A stretch of DNA of 64,000 bases from NCBI RefSeq assembly GCF_900156675.1, contig NZ_FTOH01000010.1, forward strand, positions 1 to 64,000, given 5' to 3'. The position numbers and the translations under genes were made by a program. This document shows positions 9,575 through 19,224 of this stretch, one piece after another. The stretch is from Thalassolituus maritimus. GTDB lineage: Bacteria; Pseudomonadota; Gammaproteobacteria; Pseudomonadales; Oceanobacteraceae. The stretch's first letter is position 1. The number at the start of each line of letters is the position of its first letter. The notes beneath the pieces were generated by a model. It worked only from the letters and a program-made list of their open reading frames with translations. It ran no database searches and was not told the DNA's origin.

Positions 9575-10902
9575 TGGCTAAGCAAGGCTCACTCCCGGCA
9601 GGGATGCAGAACGGAATGGGCGAGCTTTGGGCTCGCATCCGTTTTGTGATTCTGGCAATTATTGTATATCGCATTGGTACCCATATTCCGGTACCTGGGA
9701 TGAATCCAGAGGCACTCGAGAGATTGTTTGATCAGAACCAGGGCACGATCCTGGAGATGTTCAATATGTTCTCTGGTGGTGCATTGGAACGTATGAGTAT
9801 TCTCGCGTTGGGTATCATGCCCTACATCTCTGCGTCGATTATCATGCAGTTGCTTACCGCGGTGAGCCCACAGCTTGAGCAGCTTAAGAAAGAAGGTGAG
9901 GCGGGGCGTCGTAAGATTACCCAATACACCCGTTACGGAACTGTACTTCTGGCAACCCTCCAGGCCTTCGGTGTATCCGCAGGTCTGGCCAGCCAGGGCG
10001 TTACTTTCTCATCCGGACCAGATTTTTATATCGCAGCTATCCCGTCATTCGTGGCTGGTGCGGTATTCATGATGTGGCTGGGCGAGCAGGTAACTGAGCG
10101 CGGCATCGGTAACGGTATTTCTATTCTTATTTTTGCCGGTATTGTGGCTGGTCTGCCATCAGCGTTGGCACAGGCGTTTGAATCTGCCCGTACGGGTGAG
10201 GTGAACATCGTCCTGTTACTTGGTATCGCTCTGCTGGCGGTTGCCGTGATCGCGTTTGTTGTGTTCGTAGAACGTGGACAGCGCCGGATCACGATTAACT
10301 ATGCCAAGCGTCAGCAAGGTCGTCAGGTGTTCGCTGCTCAAACCAGCCACCTGCCGCTGAAACTGAACATGGCGGGCGTTATCCCAGCGATCTTTGCATC
10401 TTCTCTGCTGCTGTTTCCTGCCTCTCTGGGGCAATGGTTCGGTCAGGGTGAGGGTGTGATGGCTGAATACCTTCAGGACTTCAGCATGCTGTTGGCCCCT
10501 GATAAGCCGCTGTACCTGTTGCTGTTCTCTGCAGGCATCATCTTCTTCTGCTACTTCTACACCGCGTTGATGTTCAATCCGCGTGAAGTGGCTGAGAACC
10601 TGAAGAAGTCTGGTGCGTTTATCCCGGGTATCCGCCCTGGTGTGCAGACCGCAAACTACATCGATACTGTACTGGGTCGCCTGACACTGTTTGGCTCGCT
10701 GTACATCACCGCTGTATGTCTGCTGCCTCAGCTGCTGGTTATTGGTGCCGACGTGCCGTTCTACTTCGGTGGCACCTCGCTGCTGATTGTGGTCGTCGTC
10801 GTGATGGATTTCATGGCTCAGGTCCAATCGCACCTGATGTCTCATCAGTATGAATCACTGATGAAGAAGTCTAATTTACATCAATATGGTACTCGCCGAT
10901 AA
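9574..10902 (+). CDS. secY: Preprotein translocase channel subunit SecY
   Basis: SecY is the channel of the SecYEG translocon in the inner membrane. The product has 442 residues (E. coli 443), enough for ten membrane segments. The conserved plug region, the cytoplasmic loop around [19 protein letters not shown] and the C-terminal [13 protein letters not shown] are visible. It overlaps rplO by one base and is followed by rpmJ after 27 bases, the normal end of the spc operon. Confidence 0.98.
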   Translation: MAKQGSLPAGMQNGMGELWARIRFVILAIIVYRIGTHIPVPGMNPEALERLFDQNQGTILEMFNMFSGGALERMSILALGIMPYISASIIMQLLTAVSPQLEQLKKEGEAGRRKITQYTRYGTVLLATLQAFGVSAGLASQGVTFSSGPDFYIAAIPSFVAGAVFMMWLGEQVTERGIGNGISILIFAGIVAGLPSALAQAFESARTGEVNIVLLLGIALLAVAVIAFVVFVERGQRRITINYAKRQQGRQVFAAQTSHLPLKLNMAGVIPAIFASSLLLFPASLGQWFGQGEGVMAEYLQDFSMLLAPDKPLYLLLFSAGIIFFCYFYTALMFNPREVAENLKKSGAFIPGIRPGVQTANYIDTVLGRLTLFGSLYITAVCLLPQLLVIGADVPFYFGGTSLLIVVVVVMDFMAQVQSHLMSHQYESLMKKSNLHQYGTRR

Positions 10903-10929
10903 GGCGTGCACCGTATACAGGAGAACGTC

Positions 10930-11043
10930 ATGAAAGTACGTGCATCTGTAAAGAAAATCTGCCGTGAATGCAAAATCATTCGCCGTAACGGCAGTGTGCG
11001 AGTGATCTGTACAGATCCTAAGCACAAACAGCGTCAGGGCTAA
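10930..11043 (+). CDS. rpmJ: 50S ribosomal protein L36, zinc-binding type
   Basis: The 37-residue product begins [15 protein letters not shown] and ends KHKQRQG, matching L36. It keeps the zinc ligands C11, C14, C27 and H32 (CxxC-x12-C-x4-H), so it is the zinc-containing version. An AGGAGA box precedes the ATG. It closes the spc group before the 123-base gap to rpsM. Confidence 0.97.
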   Translation: MKVRASVKKICRECKIIRRNGSVRVICTDPKHKQRQG

Positions 11044-11054
11044 TCTTCTGACGA

Positions 11055-11121
11055 GTCAGGTCAATCCTGACAAGGCCGGGTGGCTGAAATCAGGTCGCTT
11101 GCTTTTTAAGCAGGCGACCTG
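11055..11121 (+). promoter_or_regulatory. Alpha operon leader: two hairpins and a possible promoter
   Basis: A first hairpin GTCAGG-tcaat-CCTGAC lies at 11055-11071. A second, much longer one spans 11091-11121. Its outer arms are CAGGTCGC/GCGACCTG, followed by a wobble pair and an inner TGCTT/AAGCA with a three-base tip. Overlapping the second are TTGCTT (11099-11104) and TAGTAT (11122-11127), 17 bases apart. In E. coli the corresponding gap holds the S4-responsive pseudoknot of the alpha operon; equivalence here is inference. Confidence 0.5.
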
Positions 11122-11166
11122 TAGTATTCGCCGCCCTTTCATTAAGTAAGTGTAACGGAGTTAGAC

Positions 11167-11523
11167 ATGGCCCGTATTGCCGGTGTCAACATTCCTGACA
11201 ACAAGCATGCAGTTATTTCTCTGACCTATGTCTATGGCATTGGTAAGACGACTGCGAAGCAGATCTGTGCCTCTACTGGCATCGCTGAAGACACCAAAAT
11301 TGGTGACCTGAGCGAAGATCAGCTCGATGTTGTTCGTAACGAAGTAGGTAAGTTCACAGTTGAAGGTGATCTGCGTCGCGAGACTCAGATGAACATCAAG
11401 CGTCTGATGGACATGGGTTGTTTCCGTGGTATCCGCCACCGTCGCAGCCTGCCACTTCGTGGTCAGCGTACTAAAACTAATGCACGTACCCGTAAGGGTC
11501 CGCGCAAGCCGATCCGTAAGTAA
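11167..11523 (+). CDS. rpsM: 30S ribosomal protein S13
   Basis: S13 sits at the top of the 30S head, bridges to the 50S subunit and touches P-site tRNA. The product has 118 residues, the E. coli length. [21 protein letters not shown] and the basic tail ([21 protein letters not shown]-type) are typical. The ATG follows ACGGAG. It opens the alpha operon. Confidence 0.98.
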   Translation: MARIAGVNIPDNKHAVISLTYVYGIGKTTAKQICASTGIAEDTKIGDLSEDQLDVVRNEVGKFTVEGDLRRETQMNIKRLMDMGCFRGIRHRRSLPLRGQRTKTNARTRKGPRKPIRK

Positions 11524-11601
11524 TTTATTACCCGGATCTGCTCTTTTAGTGTAGCTGCATTCGACTTGTTGCAGTGTTGATATTAAAAGCAGGATTTAAA
11601 A

Positions 11602-11991
11602 ATGGCTAAGCCACAAAGATCAACGAAGAAAAAAGTTAAAAAGACGGTCGTCGATGGCATCGCGCACATCCACGCCTCTTTTAACAATACTATCGTGACC
11701 ATCACTGACCGCCAGGGTAACGCTCTCTCATGGGCAACCGCAGGTGGTTCAGGTTTCCGTGGTTCACGTAAGAGCACGCCGTTTGCCGCACAGGTTGCTG
11801 CAGAACGTGCAGGAGAAGCCGCTAAAGAGTACGGCCTGAAGAATCTGGATGTAGAGGTCAAAGGCCCTGGTCCAGGTCGTGAATCAGCTGTTCGTGCCCT
11901 GAATGCATGTGGATACAAGATCACTAACATCACTGATGTTACTCCGATCCCACATAACGGCTGTCGTCCACCTAAGAAACGTCGCGTATAA
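11602..11991 (+). CDS. rpsK: 30S ribosomal protein S11
   Basis: S11 lies in the 30S platform near the E site. The product has 129 residues, as in E. coli, with [19 protein letters not shown] and the C-terminal [16 protein letters not shown]. The 78-base gap after rpsM is longer than usual and contains only a weak CTGCA/TGCAG repeat. Confidence 0.98.
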   Translation: MAKPQRSTKKKVKKTVVDGIAHIHASFNNTIVTITDRQGNALSWATAGGSGFRGSRKSTPFAAQVAAERAGEAAKEYGLKNLDVEVKGPGPGRESAVRALNACGYKITNITDVTPIPHNGCRPPKKRRV

Positions 11992-12003
11992 GGAGGCTCA
12001 ATA

Positions 12004-12624
12004 ATGGCACGTTATATTGGTCCTAAGTGTAAGCTCGCGCGTCGTGAAGGAACTGACCTGTTCCTGAAAAGTGGCGTCCGTGCTCTGGACACAAAATGTA
12101 AATTAGAAACCAAGCCTGGCGTTCATGGCGCTGGTCGTGGTCGTCTGTCTGACTACGGTCTGCAGCTTCGTGAGAAGCAGAAAGTCCGTCGTCTCTATGG
12201 CATCCTCGAGAAGCAGTTCCGTAGCTACTACAAAGAAGCTGCTCGTCGTAAAGGTGCAACCGGTGAAAACCTGCTGCAGCTGCTGGAATCACGTCTGGAT
12301 AACGTTGTTTATCGTATGGGCTTTGGTTCTACCCGCGCTGAAGCACGTCAGCTGGTGTCTCACAAAGCAATCACTGTTAATGGTCAGTCCGTTAACATTC
12401 CTTCCTTCCAGGTTAAAGGCGGTGATGTGGTAGCTGTCCGTGAGAAGTCAAAGTCTCAGGATCGCATCAAGACTGCACTCGATCTGGCTGGTCAGCGTGC
12501 TGACTGCGGTTGGATTGATGTGAATGCCGGCAAGATGGAAGGAACTTTTAAAGCAGTTCCTGAGCGCGCTGATCTCCCAGCAGAGATCAACGAAAACCTC
12601 ATCGTGGAACTTTACTCTAAGTAA
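12004..12624 (+). CDS. rpsD: 30S ribosomal protein S4
   Basis: S4 nucleates 30S assembly and in E. coli represses the alpha operon. The product has 206 residues, identical in length to E. coli S4. It starts [19 protein letters not shown] and carries the S4 RNA-binding domain ([20 protein letters not shown]-type). AAGGAGG precedes the start, one of the strongest ribosome sites in the block. Confidence 0.98.
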   Translation: MARYIGPKCKLARREGTDLFLKSGVRALDTKCKLETKPGVHGAGRGRLSDYGLQLREKQKVRRLYGILEKQFRSYYKEAARRKGATGENLLQLLESRLDNVVYRMGFGSTRAEARQLVSHKAITVNGQSVNIPSFQVKGGDVVAVREKSKSQDRIKTALDLAGQRADCGWIDVNAGKMEGTFKAVPERADLPAEINENLIVELYSK

Positions 12625-12646
12625 TAGAGGAACTTAAGGGGCAGCT

Positions 12647-13648
12647 ATGCAGCGTGCAGTGAATGAATTTTTGACACCTCGTAACATCCAGGTGGACGAA
12701 GTATCCGGTACCCATGCCAAGGTAACACTTGAGCCGCTGGAGCGTGGTTTTGGTCATACTCTGGGTAACGCGTTACGTCGTATCCTGCTGTCGTCTATGC
12801 CAGGCGCAGCAATCACCGAATGTGAAATCGAAGGTGTACTCCATGAGTACAGCGCTATCGACGGCGTTCAGGAAGATGTAATTGAAATCCTGCTGAACCT
12901 CAAAGGTGTAGCGGTCAAATTACATGAACGTGACGAGGCGAACCTGACTCTGACCAAAGCTGGTCCGGGTACAGTGACAGCTGCTGATATTCAACTGGAT
13001 CATGGTGTTGAAATTGCCAACCCAGATCACGTCATCGCTCACCTGGGTGAAGGCGCTGAACTGAAAATGACCCTTCGGATCGATTCAGGTCGTGGTTACG
13101 AGACTGTTGAAGCTCGCAATCAGAACGATGAAGAGACCAAGGCGATTGGCAAACTGCAGCTCGATGCAACTTACAGCCCGGTTAAACGTGTTTCTTACAG
13201 CGTCGAAAGCGCTCGTGTAGAACAGCGTACTGACCTGGATAAGCTGATCATCGATCTGGAGTCTGATGGCACTATCGATCCGGAAGAAGCAATCCGTCGT
13301 TCCGCGACCATCCTGCAGCAGCAGTTAGCTATTTTCGTTAACCTCGAGAACGACGAAGTCGTTGAACAGGTTCGTGAAGAAGAAGAGATCGATCCGATTC
13401 TCCTGCGTCCAGTGGACGACCTGGAGCTGACCGTTCGCTCAGCTAACTGTCTGAAGGCTGAAAACATCTACTACATTGGTGATCTGATCCAGCGCACTGA
13501 AGTTGAGCTGCTGAAGACACCTAACTTGGGTAAGAAGTCTTTGACCGAAATCAAAGACGTTCTCGCATCACGCGGACTGTCGTTGGGTATGCACCTTGAG
13601 AACTGGCCACCTGCCAGTCTCCGCAACGACGACAAAGTTCTTGCGTAA
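12647..13648 (+). CDS. rpoA: RNA polymerase alpha subunit
   Basis: Alpha dimerises to start RNA polymerase assembly, and its C-terminal domain binds UP elements and activators. The product has 333 residues (E. coli 329). The N-terminal domain carries [24 protein letters not shown]-type sequence. A short acidic linker follows, and the C-terminal domain contains [27 protein letters not shown] with the residues that contact DNA. It follows rpsD by 22 bases. Confidence 0.98.
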   Translation: MQRAVNEFLTPRNIQVDEVSGTHAKVTLEPLERGFGHTLGNALRRILLSSMPGAAITECEIEGVLHEYSAIDGVQEDVIEILLNLKGVAVKLHERDEANLTLTKAGPGTVTAADIQLDHGVEIANPDHVIAHLGEGAELKMTLRIDSGRGYETVEARNQNDEETKAIGKLQLDATYSPVKRVSYSVESARVEQRTDLDKLIIDLESDGTIDPEEAIRRSATILQQQLAIFVNLENDEVVEQVREEEEIDPILLRPVDDLELTVRSANCLKAENIYYIGDLIQRTEVELLKTPNLGKKSLTEIKDVLASRGLSLGMHLENWPPASLRNDDKVLA

Positions 13649-13667
13649 GTAGTGAAGGAATAAAACC

Positions 13668-14060
13668 ATGCGTCATCGTAAAAGTGGTCGCCACTTCAAT
13701 CGCACAAGTTCACACCGTCAGGCTATGTTTAAAAACATGGCTGTGAGCCTGTTCGAGCATGAAATCATCAAGACTACTGTGCCTAAGGCGAAAGAGCTGC
13801 GTCGTGTAGCTGAGCCACTGATCACCCTTGCTAAGGTTGATTCAGTTGCTAACCGTCGTCTGGCCTTTGCTCGCACTCGCAGCAAAGAAGCAGTAGGTAA
13901 ACTGTTTACTGATCTTGGTCCTCGTTACCAGAACCGTCCTGGCGGCTACATTCGTATTATGAAATGTGGCTTCCGTGCCGGTGACAACGCGCCTATGGCG
14001 TTCGTTGAACTGGTTGATCGTCCTGTTGTAGAAGCAGAAGACGTAGTCACAGAAGACTAA
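13668..14060 (+). CDS. rplQ: 50S ribosomal protein L17
   Basis: L17 lies near the tunnel exit. The product has 130 residues (E. coli 127), beginning [20 protein letters not shown]. It is the last gene of the ribosomal block and is followed directly by a terminator at 14083. Confidence 0.98.
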   Translation: MRHRKSGRHFNRTSSHRQAMFKNMAVSLFEHEIIKTTVPKAKELRRVAEPLITLAKVDSVANRRLAFARTRSKEAVGKLFTDLGPRYQNRPGGYIRIMKCGFRAGDNAPMAFVELVDRPVVEAEDVVTED

Positions 14061-14082
14061 GCTGATGTACTTCAGTTTAAAG

Positions 14083-14107
14083 AAACCCGCCTAGTGCGGG
14101 TTTTTTT
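14083..14107 (+). terminator. Terminator of the ribosomal block
   Basis: AAACCCGC-ctagt-GCGGG followed by seven Ts, 23 bases after the rplQ stop. Confidence 0.92.
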
Positions 14108-14141
14108 GTGAGCAAATATTTTTTAAAAATAAAAAAATAAC

Positions 14142-14184
14142 GCGAACGATTCGCCTTTACCTGATCTGTAGCTATCGTTAGAAT
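14142..14184 (+). promoter_or_regulatory. Candidate promoter and operator of the TonB receptor
   Basis: TTTACC (14156-14161) and TAGAAT (14179-14184) are spaced by 17 bases. Just upstream, at 14142-14154, is the perfect palindrome GCGAA-cga-TTCGC. It lies against the -35 box, where a repressor or activator could act. It does not resemble the usual Fur box (GATAATGATAATCATTATC), so the regulator is unknown. The rest of the 14061-14249 gap holds only the terminator and an A/T-rich stretch at 14115-14139. Confidence 0.4.
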
Positions 14185-14249
14185 CACTGCGTTCTCCAGG
14201 TGCAGACAGATTGCGCCAGAGTTTTTACTTCTCACTGAAGGCAGTCACT

Positions 14250-16349
14250 ATGTTTAGTATTCGCACTCCACTCGCAGCCGCCATTCTGGCTACGACACTC
14301 TCCACATCCGTAATGGCTGAAGACAATTCTTCGCCTGAGTCCGTTGAGCTTGATGCTGTTTCGATTACTGCGGCTCGGGATGATCGTGTATCTAAAGGCG
14401 CAATCGGCCTGCCACTTTCCCTGAAGGAGACCCCTCAGTCGATTACGATTCTCGATGACGAAGCAATGGATCTTTACGACGCGTCTGGAACCAATGATGC
14501 GTTAAAAATGATGAACGGTATTGATGTTCAGGAATATGAAACGAACCGTACCTCATATAATGCGCGAGGCTTTGAGATTCAGCTGACGCAGGTAGACGGT
14601 TTGGGTACCAGTAACGATTACGGTACCGTTCTGGGACAGCAGGACACTTTCTTGTTTGAACGTATTGAGTTGGTCAGGGGTGCGAATGGACTGTTAACCG
14701 GTGTTGGTAATTCATCCGGTACGATTAACTATGTGCGTAAGCGTCCGACTAATGAGGACGAAGCGGAAATTCTGTTTACGCTAGGTTCTTATAATCAGGT
14801 GCGTCTGGGCGTAGACGGTAACAAGGTACTTACGAGTGATGGTCGCTGGGCTGGCCGTGTTGTCGCCGTTCAGGAAAACAAGAACTCCCACATTCGGGAT
14901 CTTGAAACCCGTCGTACTTCTCTCTACTGGGTAGTAGATGGCCAGGTTGGTAGTAACGGCATTCTGACCTTCGGTTCAAGTTTCCAGAACAGCGAGCAGG
15001 ATTCACCGATGTGGGGATCTCTTACGCTTAATTACGCTAATGGCGGTTACGCAGACTTTGATGTGTCGTCTTCGCCTTCTGCTGACTGGACCTACTGGAA
15101 TTCGAAAAGCCGGAACATGTTCGTTGAGTACCTTCATGACCTCGGATCTGGTTGGGAAGCCAAAGCCAGCGTTCATGCAAACAGCTACGATGGTCAGAGT
15201 CGCCTTCTGTATGCTTACACCCTCGGTGGCGGCTTGAATGACGACAACACAGGGTTGGTGGGTTGGCCTTACGCTGGCTATACAGAAAAGTCGTCTATCG
15301 TATTTGATGTGAACCTCTCTGGTGAGTTTGAAGCCTTCGGTAATTATCACAGTGTTCTCGTGGGCGTAAGCCAGATTGAAGATGAAAATACTACGTATAA
15401 CCGTCCCGTACTGTCTGGTGGTTTTCTTCCATATCCAGCGTTTGACGACTATGACGGCGATGATTATCCAGAACCGGAATTCGGCTTAAAAGAGAAACGC
15501 GGTGACGGTGAAAAATCACTGAGTCGTTTTTATGCTTCATCACGGTTCGGTCTTTCCGATACGCTTAATCTAATCGCGGGTGTTAACGTTATTAAACTGA
15601 AGCGAGAGGGCAGCTCTATCTATGGTTCTACCACAGAGAGCACTTATTACCCGGATCTTGAAGAAGCCAGCCCTTATGCAGGGCTGACGTGGGATGTCAG
15701 TGACGACCTCACTACTTATGTTTCTTATTCTGATATTTATCAGAATCAGGATAACGGCGACATCAACGGTGACTATCTCGATCCAATGAAGGGCGTGAAC
15801 TATGAGGCTGGAGCAAAAGCCGAGTTCTTCAATGATCGTGTTCTGGCAACCTTTGCGGTATTCAAGGCAGAGCAGCAAGGGGTCGCGATTGTGGGTGGCC
15901 AACGTGAGGATACGACAACCTACTACGTACCAGCCGACGTAAATTCGAAAGGCTTTGAAGCAGAGATCGCCGGTGAGTTGACAGAGGAGTCTAATCTGGC
16001 CGTTGGTGTTACTCGTCTTCGTGTTACTGATGATAATGGCGATAACACATCTACCTGGATTCCTCGCACTGTATGGAAGGCGCGTTACGATTCGGTATTG
16101 CCGTTTGCACCAGCGGTACGTCTGGGCGCGAAGGCTACCTGGAAGTCTGATGCCTACAAAGAAAATGAAAACAAGCAGGACGCTTACATGGTGGTGGATA
16201 CATTCGCAGCTTATACGTTCAATGATCAGGCTAAGCTGAAACTTAACGTAGATAATATTCTGAATGAGAAGTACGTGACGGGTATTCAGTCAGGCGCAAT
16301 TTATGGAGCGCCGAGAAATGCGAATCTGACCTTCAATTACTCGTTCTGA
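14250..16349 (+). CDS. TonB-dependent siderophore-type outer membrane receptor
   Basis: A 699-residue outer membrane receptor of the ferric-siderophore class. It moves a ligand across the outer membrane using TonB energy. The ATG at 14250 gives a clear signal peptide ending near SVMA; the frame is open further upstream, but that would bury the signal. The plug domain follows (KETPQSITILDDEAMD, then IELVRGANGLLTGVGNSSGTINYVRKRP, a typical plug ending). A beta-barrel of about 540 residues ends in phenylalanine (NLTFNYSF). The ligand cannot be told from sequence. It stands alone, with its own promoter and terminator. Confidence 0.92.
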   Translation: MFSIRTPLAAAILATTLSTSVMAEDNSSPESVELDAVSITAARDDRVSKGAIGLPLSLKETPQSITILDDEAMDLYDASGTNDALKMMNGIDVQEYETNRTSYNARGFEIQLTQVDGLGTSNDYGTVLGQQDTFLFERIELVRGANGLLTGVGNSSGTINYVRKRPTNEDEAEILFTLGSYNQVRLGVDGNKVLTSDGRWAGRVVAVQENKNSHIRDLETRRTSLYWVVDGQVGSNGILTFGSSFQNSEQDSPMWGSLTLNYANGGYADFDVSSSPSADWTYWNSKSRNMFVEYLHDLGSGWEAKASVHANSYDGQSRLLYAYTLGGGLNDDNTGLVGWPYAGYTEKSSIVFDVNLSGEFEAFGNYHSVLVGVSQIEDENTTYNRPVLSGGFLPYPAFDDYDGDDYPEPEFGLKEKRGDGEKSLSRFYASSRFGLSDTLNLIAGVNVIKLKREGSSIYGSTTESTYYPDLEEASPYAGLTWDVSDDLTTYVSYSDIYQNQDNGDINGDYLDPMKGVNYEAGAKAEFFNDRVLATFAVFKAEQQGVAIVGGQREDTTTYYVPADVNSKGFEAEIAGELTEESNLAVGVTRLRVTDDNGDNTSTWIPRTVWKARYDSVLPFAPAVRLGAKATWKSDAYKENENKQDAYMVVDTFAAYTFNDQAKLKLNVDNILNEKYVTGIQSGAIYGAPRNANLTFNYSF

Positions 16350-16371
16350 TGCAGTCGATGTAACAATAAAG

Positions 16372-16409
16372 AATGCTGTACTGGGCTGGCCTCAGTACAG
16401 CATTTTTTT
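16372..16409 (+). terminator. Terminator after the TonB receptor
   Basis: Perfect twelve-pair stem AATGCTGTACTG / CAGTACAGCATT around nine bases, with seven Ts at 16403-16409. It also separates the receptor from the convergent hydrolase gene. Confidence 0.93.
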
Positions 16410-16417
16410 ATGCAGGT

Positions 16418-17287
16418 TTACTGGCGCAAAAACTCGCCGATTTTATACACAGCTTTCTTTGACGGCTTCAGGAAGGCGGCGTGGAACTGGAATACATGCC
16501 ACATACCTTCAGAAACCTGAAGTGTGACGTCGACCCCCGCCTCCTTCATTGCGCTCTCAGCACGGGTTGAGTCGGACAGCAGAATTTCATCAGACCCTAC
16601 CTGAATCAGCGTACGCGGATATCCGCTCATGTCCCCAAACAGGGGAGATAACCCCGGTTCGTCTTTTGCAGTACTGACGGCATACATTTCAGCTGATGAA
16701 GTCAGCCATAAAGGGTGCAGCATAGGATCGATTCTCCTGTTGCTGTCTATGGTCGGCCCGCTGCAGGTCAGGTCACACCAGGGGGACATTAACACCATCG
16801 CATTGGGCTGAGCATAGTCCGTTTTACTGATGGCTTCAGCCAGCGCCATGGCTAATCCGCCGCCGGCAGAATCTCCCATGATGACGATATCCTGATGACG
16901 CGACAGGAGATCTGTATAGGCTGCCAAGGCATCATCAAGCGCTGCGGGGTAGGGAGCCTCAGGGGCAAGCCTGTAATCAAGAATAAAGGCCTCACGCTCA
17001 GTGCTACGCGCGATACGGGCAACCATTTCCTTGTGGCTGTCTGGTGAGCCAGTGCAATAAGCTCCCCCGTGCAAATACAGAATGGCACCGTGGCAGGGCG
17101 TTGGTGTCAGACGGCGTGTTGGGATACCGGCAAGCTCGGTATGGGATTCTTTTATTCCCCCCGGCATCGGTGTAAAGCGCAGAAGATCGAGACGCTTACG
17201 CTGAGTGGTGACCGGAACCCTGGGGTTCAGCTGCGATTTGACGGTCAGGGTGACCAGTCGACGCATAACAGACTGCATCATCGACAT
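16418..17287 (-). CDS. Alpha/beta hydrolase of the hormone-sensitive lipase type
   Basis: A 289-residue cytoplasmic esterase-like protein. The oxyanion motif HGGAYCTGS (around residue 73) and the nucleophile motif GDSAGGG (around residue 144) mark family IV (HSL-like) esterases. A late aspartate (VGSDEILLSD) and histidine (GMWHVFQFH) complete the likely triad. The ATG follows GAGGT. That ribosome site begins right at the T run of the terminator at 17300-17336, so any transcript reaching this gene from upstream must pass a terminator hairpin. Substrate unknown. Confidence 0.88.
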   Translation of the reverse strand: MSMMQSVMRRLVTLTVKSQLNPRVPVTTQRKRLDLLRFTPMPGGIKESHTELAGIPTRRLTPTPCHGAILYLHGGAYCTGSPDSHKEMVARIARSTEREAFILDYRLAPEAPYPAALDDALAAYTDLLSRHQDIVIMGDSAGGGLAMALAEAISKTDYAQPNAMVLMSPWCDLTCSGPTIDSNRRIDPMLHPLWLTSSAEMYAVSTAKDEPGLSPLFGDMSGYPRTLIQVGSDEILLSDSTRAESAMKEAGVDVTLQVSEGMWHVFQFHAAFLKPSKKAVYKIGEFLRQ

Positions 17288-17299
17288 GTTATGTACCTC

Positions 17300-17336
17300 A
17301 AAAAAAGAGCGGGCAACCCTGAAACAGGGGCCCGCT
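17300..17336 (-). terminator. Terminator below the TRAP operon, directly before the hydrolase
   Basis: On the minus strand AGCGGGC / GCCCGCT encloses a second CCCTG/CAGGG stem and is followed by seven Ts. It terminates the TRAP operon. The hydrolase ribosome site starts at the end of the T run. Confidence 0.85.
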
Positions 17337-17467
17337 TAAATTGGGTGCCGCTATGAAGTGGCGATCATGAACATGGCAGATGCCAATAACACCCACTTTA
17401 CGCCTGCCCTCGGTAAACAGGGGCAAGGCGCGGTAAAGAAGGGTCAGACATTCATCATGAAATGTCG

Positions 17468-18748
17468 TTACTCCACAAGTAGCAGACTTAATCCCGGCCA
17501 GTAAGTAATGATCAGAACGGTTGCCAGCAGAATAAAGAAGAACGGCAAGGTCGCTCGATATAATGTCATTACTGGTTTATTAAAACGGAAACTCGCAATA
17601 AACAGGTTCATCCCGACCGGAGGAGTAAAGTATCCAAGCTGCATGTTTGCCAGGAACAGTATGCCCAGGTGAATCGGGTGGATTCCGTACTGTACCGCAA
17701 TTGGCAGAATAATCGGAATCATGATCACGATGGCAGAGAAAATATCCAGCATCATGCCGAGAATCAGCAGGAAGATGGTCAGCAACAACAGGAAGGTGAA
17801 ACCGTCTGTGACGTGTGCCTGAATCGTATCAAAGACTTTTTCAGGGACGCCTGCATCAATCATATAGTTTGTCGATGCCAGTGATACTGCCAGGATCAGG
17901 AGGATAGCACCAACCAGCTTCATTGAGTCTCGCATCACTACAGGTAGCTGAGTAAAGGTAATTTCCCGGCGGATAATCACGGTAACTATCAGTACATAGA
18001 AGGCAGTGATTGCTGCGGCTTCTGATACAGCGAAGAAACCGCCGTAGATACCACCCAGAACGACAAACGGCAGGGGAATTTCCCATGCGCTGTCTTTGAT
18101 AGCTGCCCAGGCTTCAGCGCGATCGAAGGTATGATTCGATTTTGGCAGGTGCCGCGATTGCCATGCGCTGTACAGCGACAAGGCGGTAAGCATCAGCAGA
18201 CCGGGCAGAATGCCAGCAAGAAACAGATCATCAATGCTGACCGGCGTCTCCAGCGACATCTGTTGGGCAATCACACCGTACAGAATCAATGGCAGTGATG
18301 GTGCGAAGAGCAACCCTAGCGAGCCTGAGGTTGTCACCAGTCCGAGATTAAAATTCTCGCGGTAGCCTGCCTTTTTAAGGGCCGGAACGAGTAGCGCACC
18401 CAAAGCGACAATGGTAACGCCCGATGCGCCGGTGAACGCAGTAAATAATGCACAAGCGGCAAGAGCCACGATCGCCAGGCCGCCGGGCATCCAGCCAAGG
18501 AAGGCATCGGTAATGCGCACCAGTCGTTGAGGCGCCTTGCTTTCACCCATCAGGTAACCGGCAAAGGTAAATAGCGGAATAGCAATCAGAACCGGCATTT
18601 CGGCAACCCGGTAAATCTCAACCGCCATCACCTGGAGATCGACCTCGGTCTGAAAGAACCCCCACATGGCTGATGCGGCAATCACAGCAAACAGAGGGGC
18701 GCCTGCCAGTGCAAGTAACAGCAGGAGTGCCGTAACGAGAATACTCAT
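17468..18748 (-). CDS. dctM: TRAP transporter large permease, DctM type
   Basis: A 426-residue inner membrane protein made almost wholly of hydrophobic segments. It is the sodium-coupled translocation subunit of a tripartite (TRAP) transporter. The GASGVTIVALGALLVPALKKAGY region and the FTPPVGMNLFIA motif near the C-terminus are typical of DctM. It overlaps the small permease gene by four bases (ATGA), so the two are coupled. Confidence 0.93.
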   Translation of the reverse strand: MSILVTALLLLLALAGAPLFAVIAASAMWGFFQTEVDLQVMAVEIYRVAEMPVLIAIPLFTFAGYLMGESKAPQRLVRITDAFLGWMPGGLAIVALAACALFTAFTGASGVTIVALGALLVPALKKAGYRENFNLGLVTTSGSLGLLFAPSLPLILYGVIAQQMSLETPVSIDDLFLAGILPGLLMLTALSLYSAWQSRHLPKSNHTFDRAEAWAAIKDSAWEIPLPFVVLGGIYGGFFAVSEAAAITAFYVLIVTVIIRREITFTQLPVVMRDSMKLVGAILLILAVSLASTNYMIDAGVPEKVFDTIQAHVTDGFTFLLLLTIFLLILGMMLDIFSAIVIMIPIILPIAVQYGIHPIHLGILFLANMQLGYFTPPVGMNLFIASFRFNKPVMTLYRATLPFFFILLATVLIITYWPGLSLLLVE

Positions 18749-19224
18749 GCAGTCAGTTCCTTACCGGTCGCAGCGGCGATGCCCTGAATGAAAAAACGCA
18801 GGCCCATTAAACCAAATGTAAAAGGAATAATGAGTTGCAGCGGCCAGGCTGGGATATCGGCGAAGGCAATATCCTGAAATTCAAAAGCAAGTTGTACATA
18901 CTGTCCTGAGTACCAGCCGACCAGGCCGCAAACGACGGCGGCAAACAGAAGGGTGACGGTAGATGCGATACGGTTCAGTACCGGGCCGCCCAGCTTAGAT
19001 ATCAGGTCGATACTGATATGTTCGCGCGAGCGGGTTGCGAGCAATGCACCGAGCAGGCCAATCCACAAGACCATGACGCGCAGCAGGGGGGGAATCCATG
19101 AAACGCCGCCGCCGAAAATTGAGCGAGCCAGAATGTCATAGCCCGCGAGAATAATCATTGCCAGCAGAAGTAAGACCAGCACGCTGTCTTCAAGACGGTG
19201 CAGCCACTGAACCAGTTGTTTCAT
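18745..19224 (-). CDS. dctQ: TRAP transporter small permease, DctQ type
   Basis: A 159-residue membrane protein with four predicted helices, the usual DctQ layout. The SREHISIDLISKLG segment between helices two and three is characteristic (R-E-H-I-x-x-D). It sits between the binding-protein and large-permease genes, overlapping both. Confidence 0.92.
   Translation of the reverse strand: MKQLVQWLHRLEDSVLVLLLLAMIILAGYDILARSIFGGGVSWIPPLLRVMVLWIGLLGALLATRSREHISIDLISKLGGPVLNRIASTVTLLFAAVVCGLVGWYSGQYVQLAFEFQDIAFADIPAWPLQLIIPFTFGLMGLRFFIQGIAAATGKELTA

Noticed and set aside
14115-14140. A/T-rich stretch as an UP element or Fur box
   Set aside because: It is plain A/T richness just after the terminator T run; no dyad like a Fur box.
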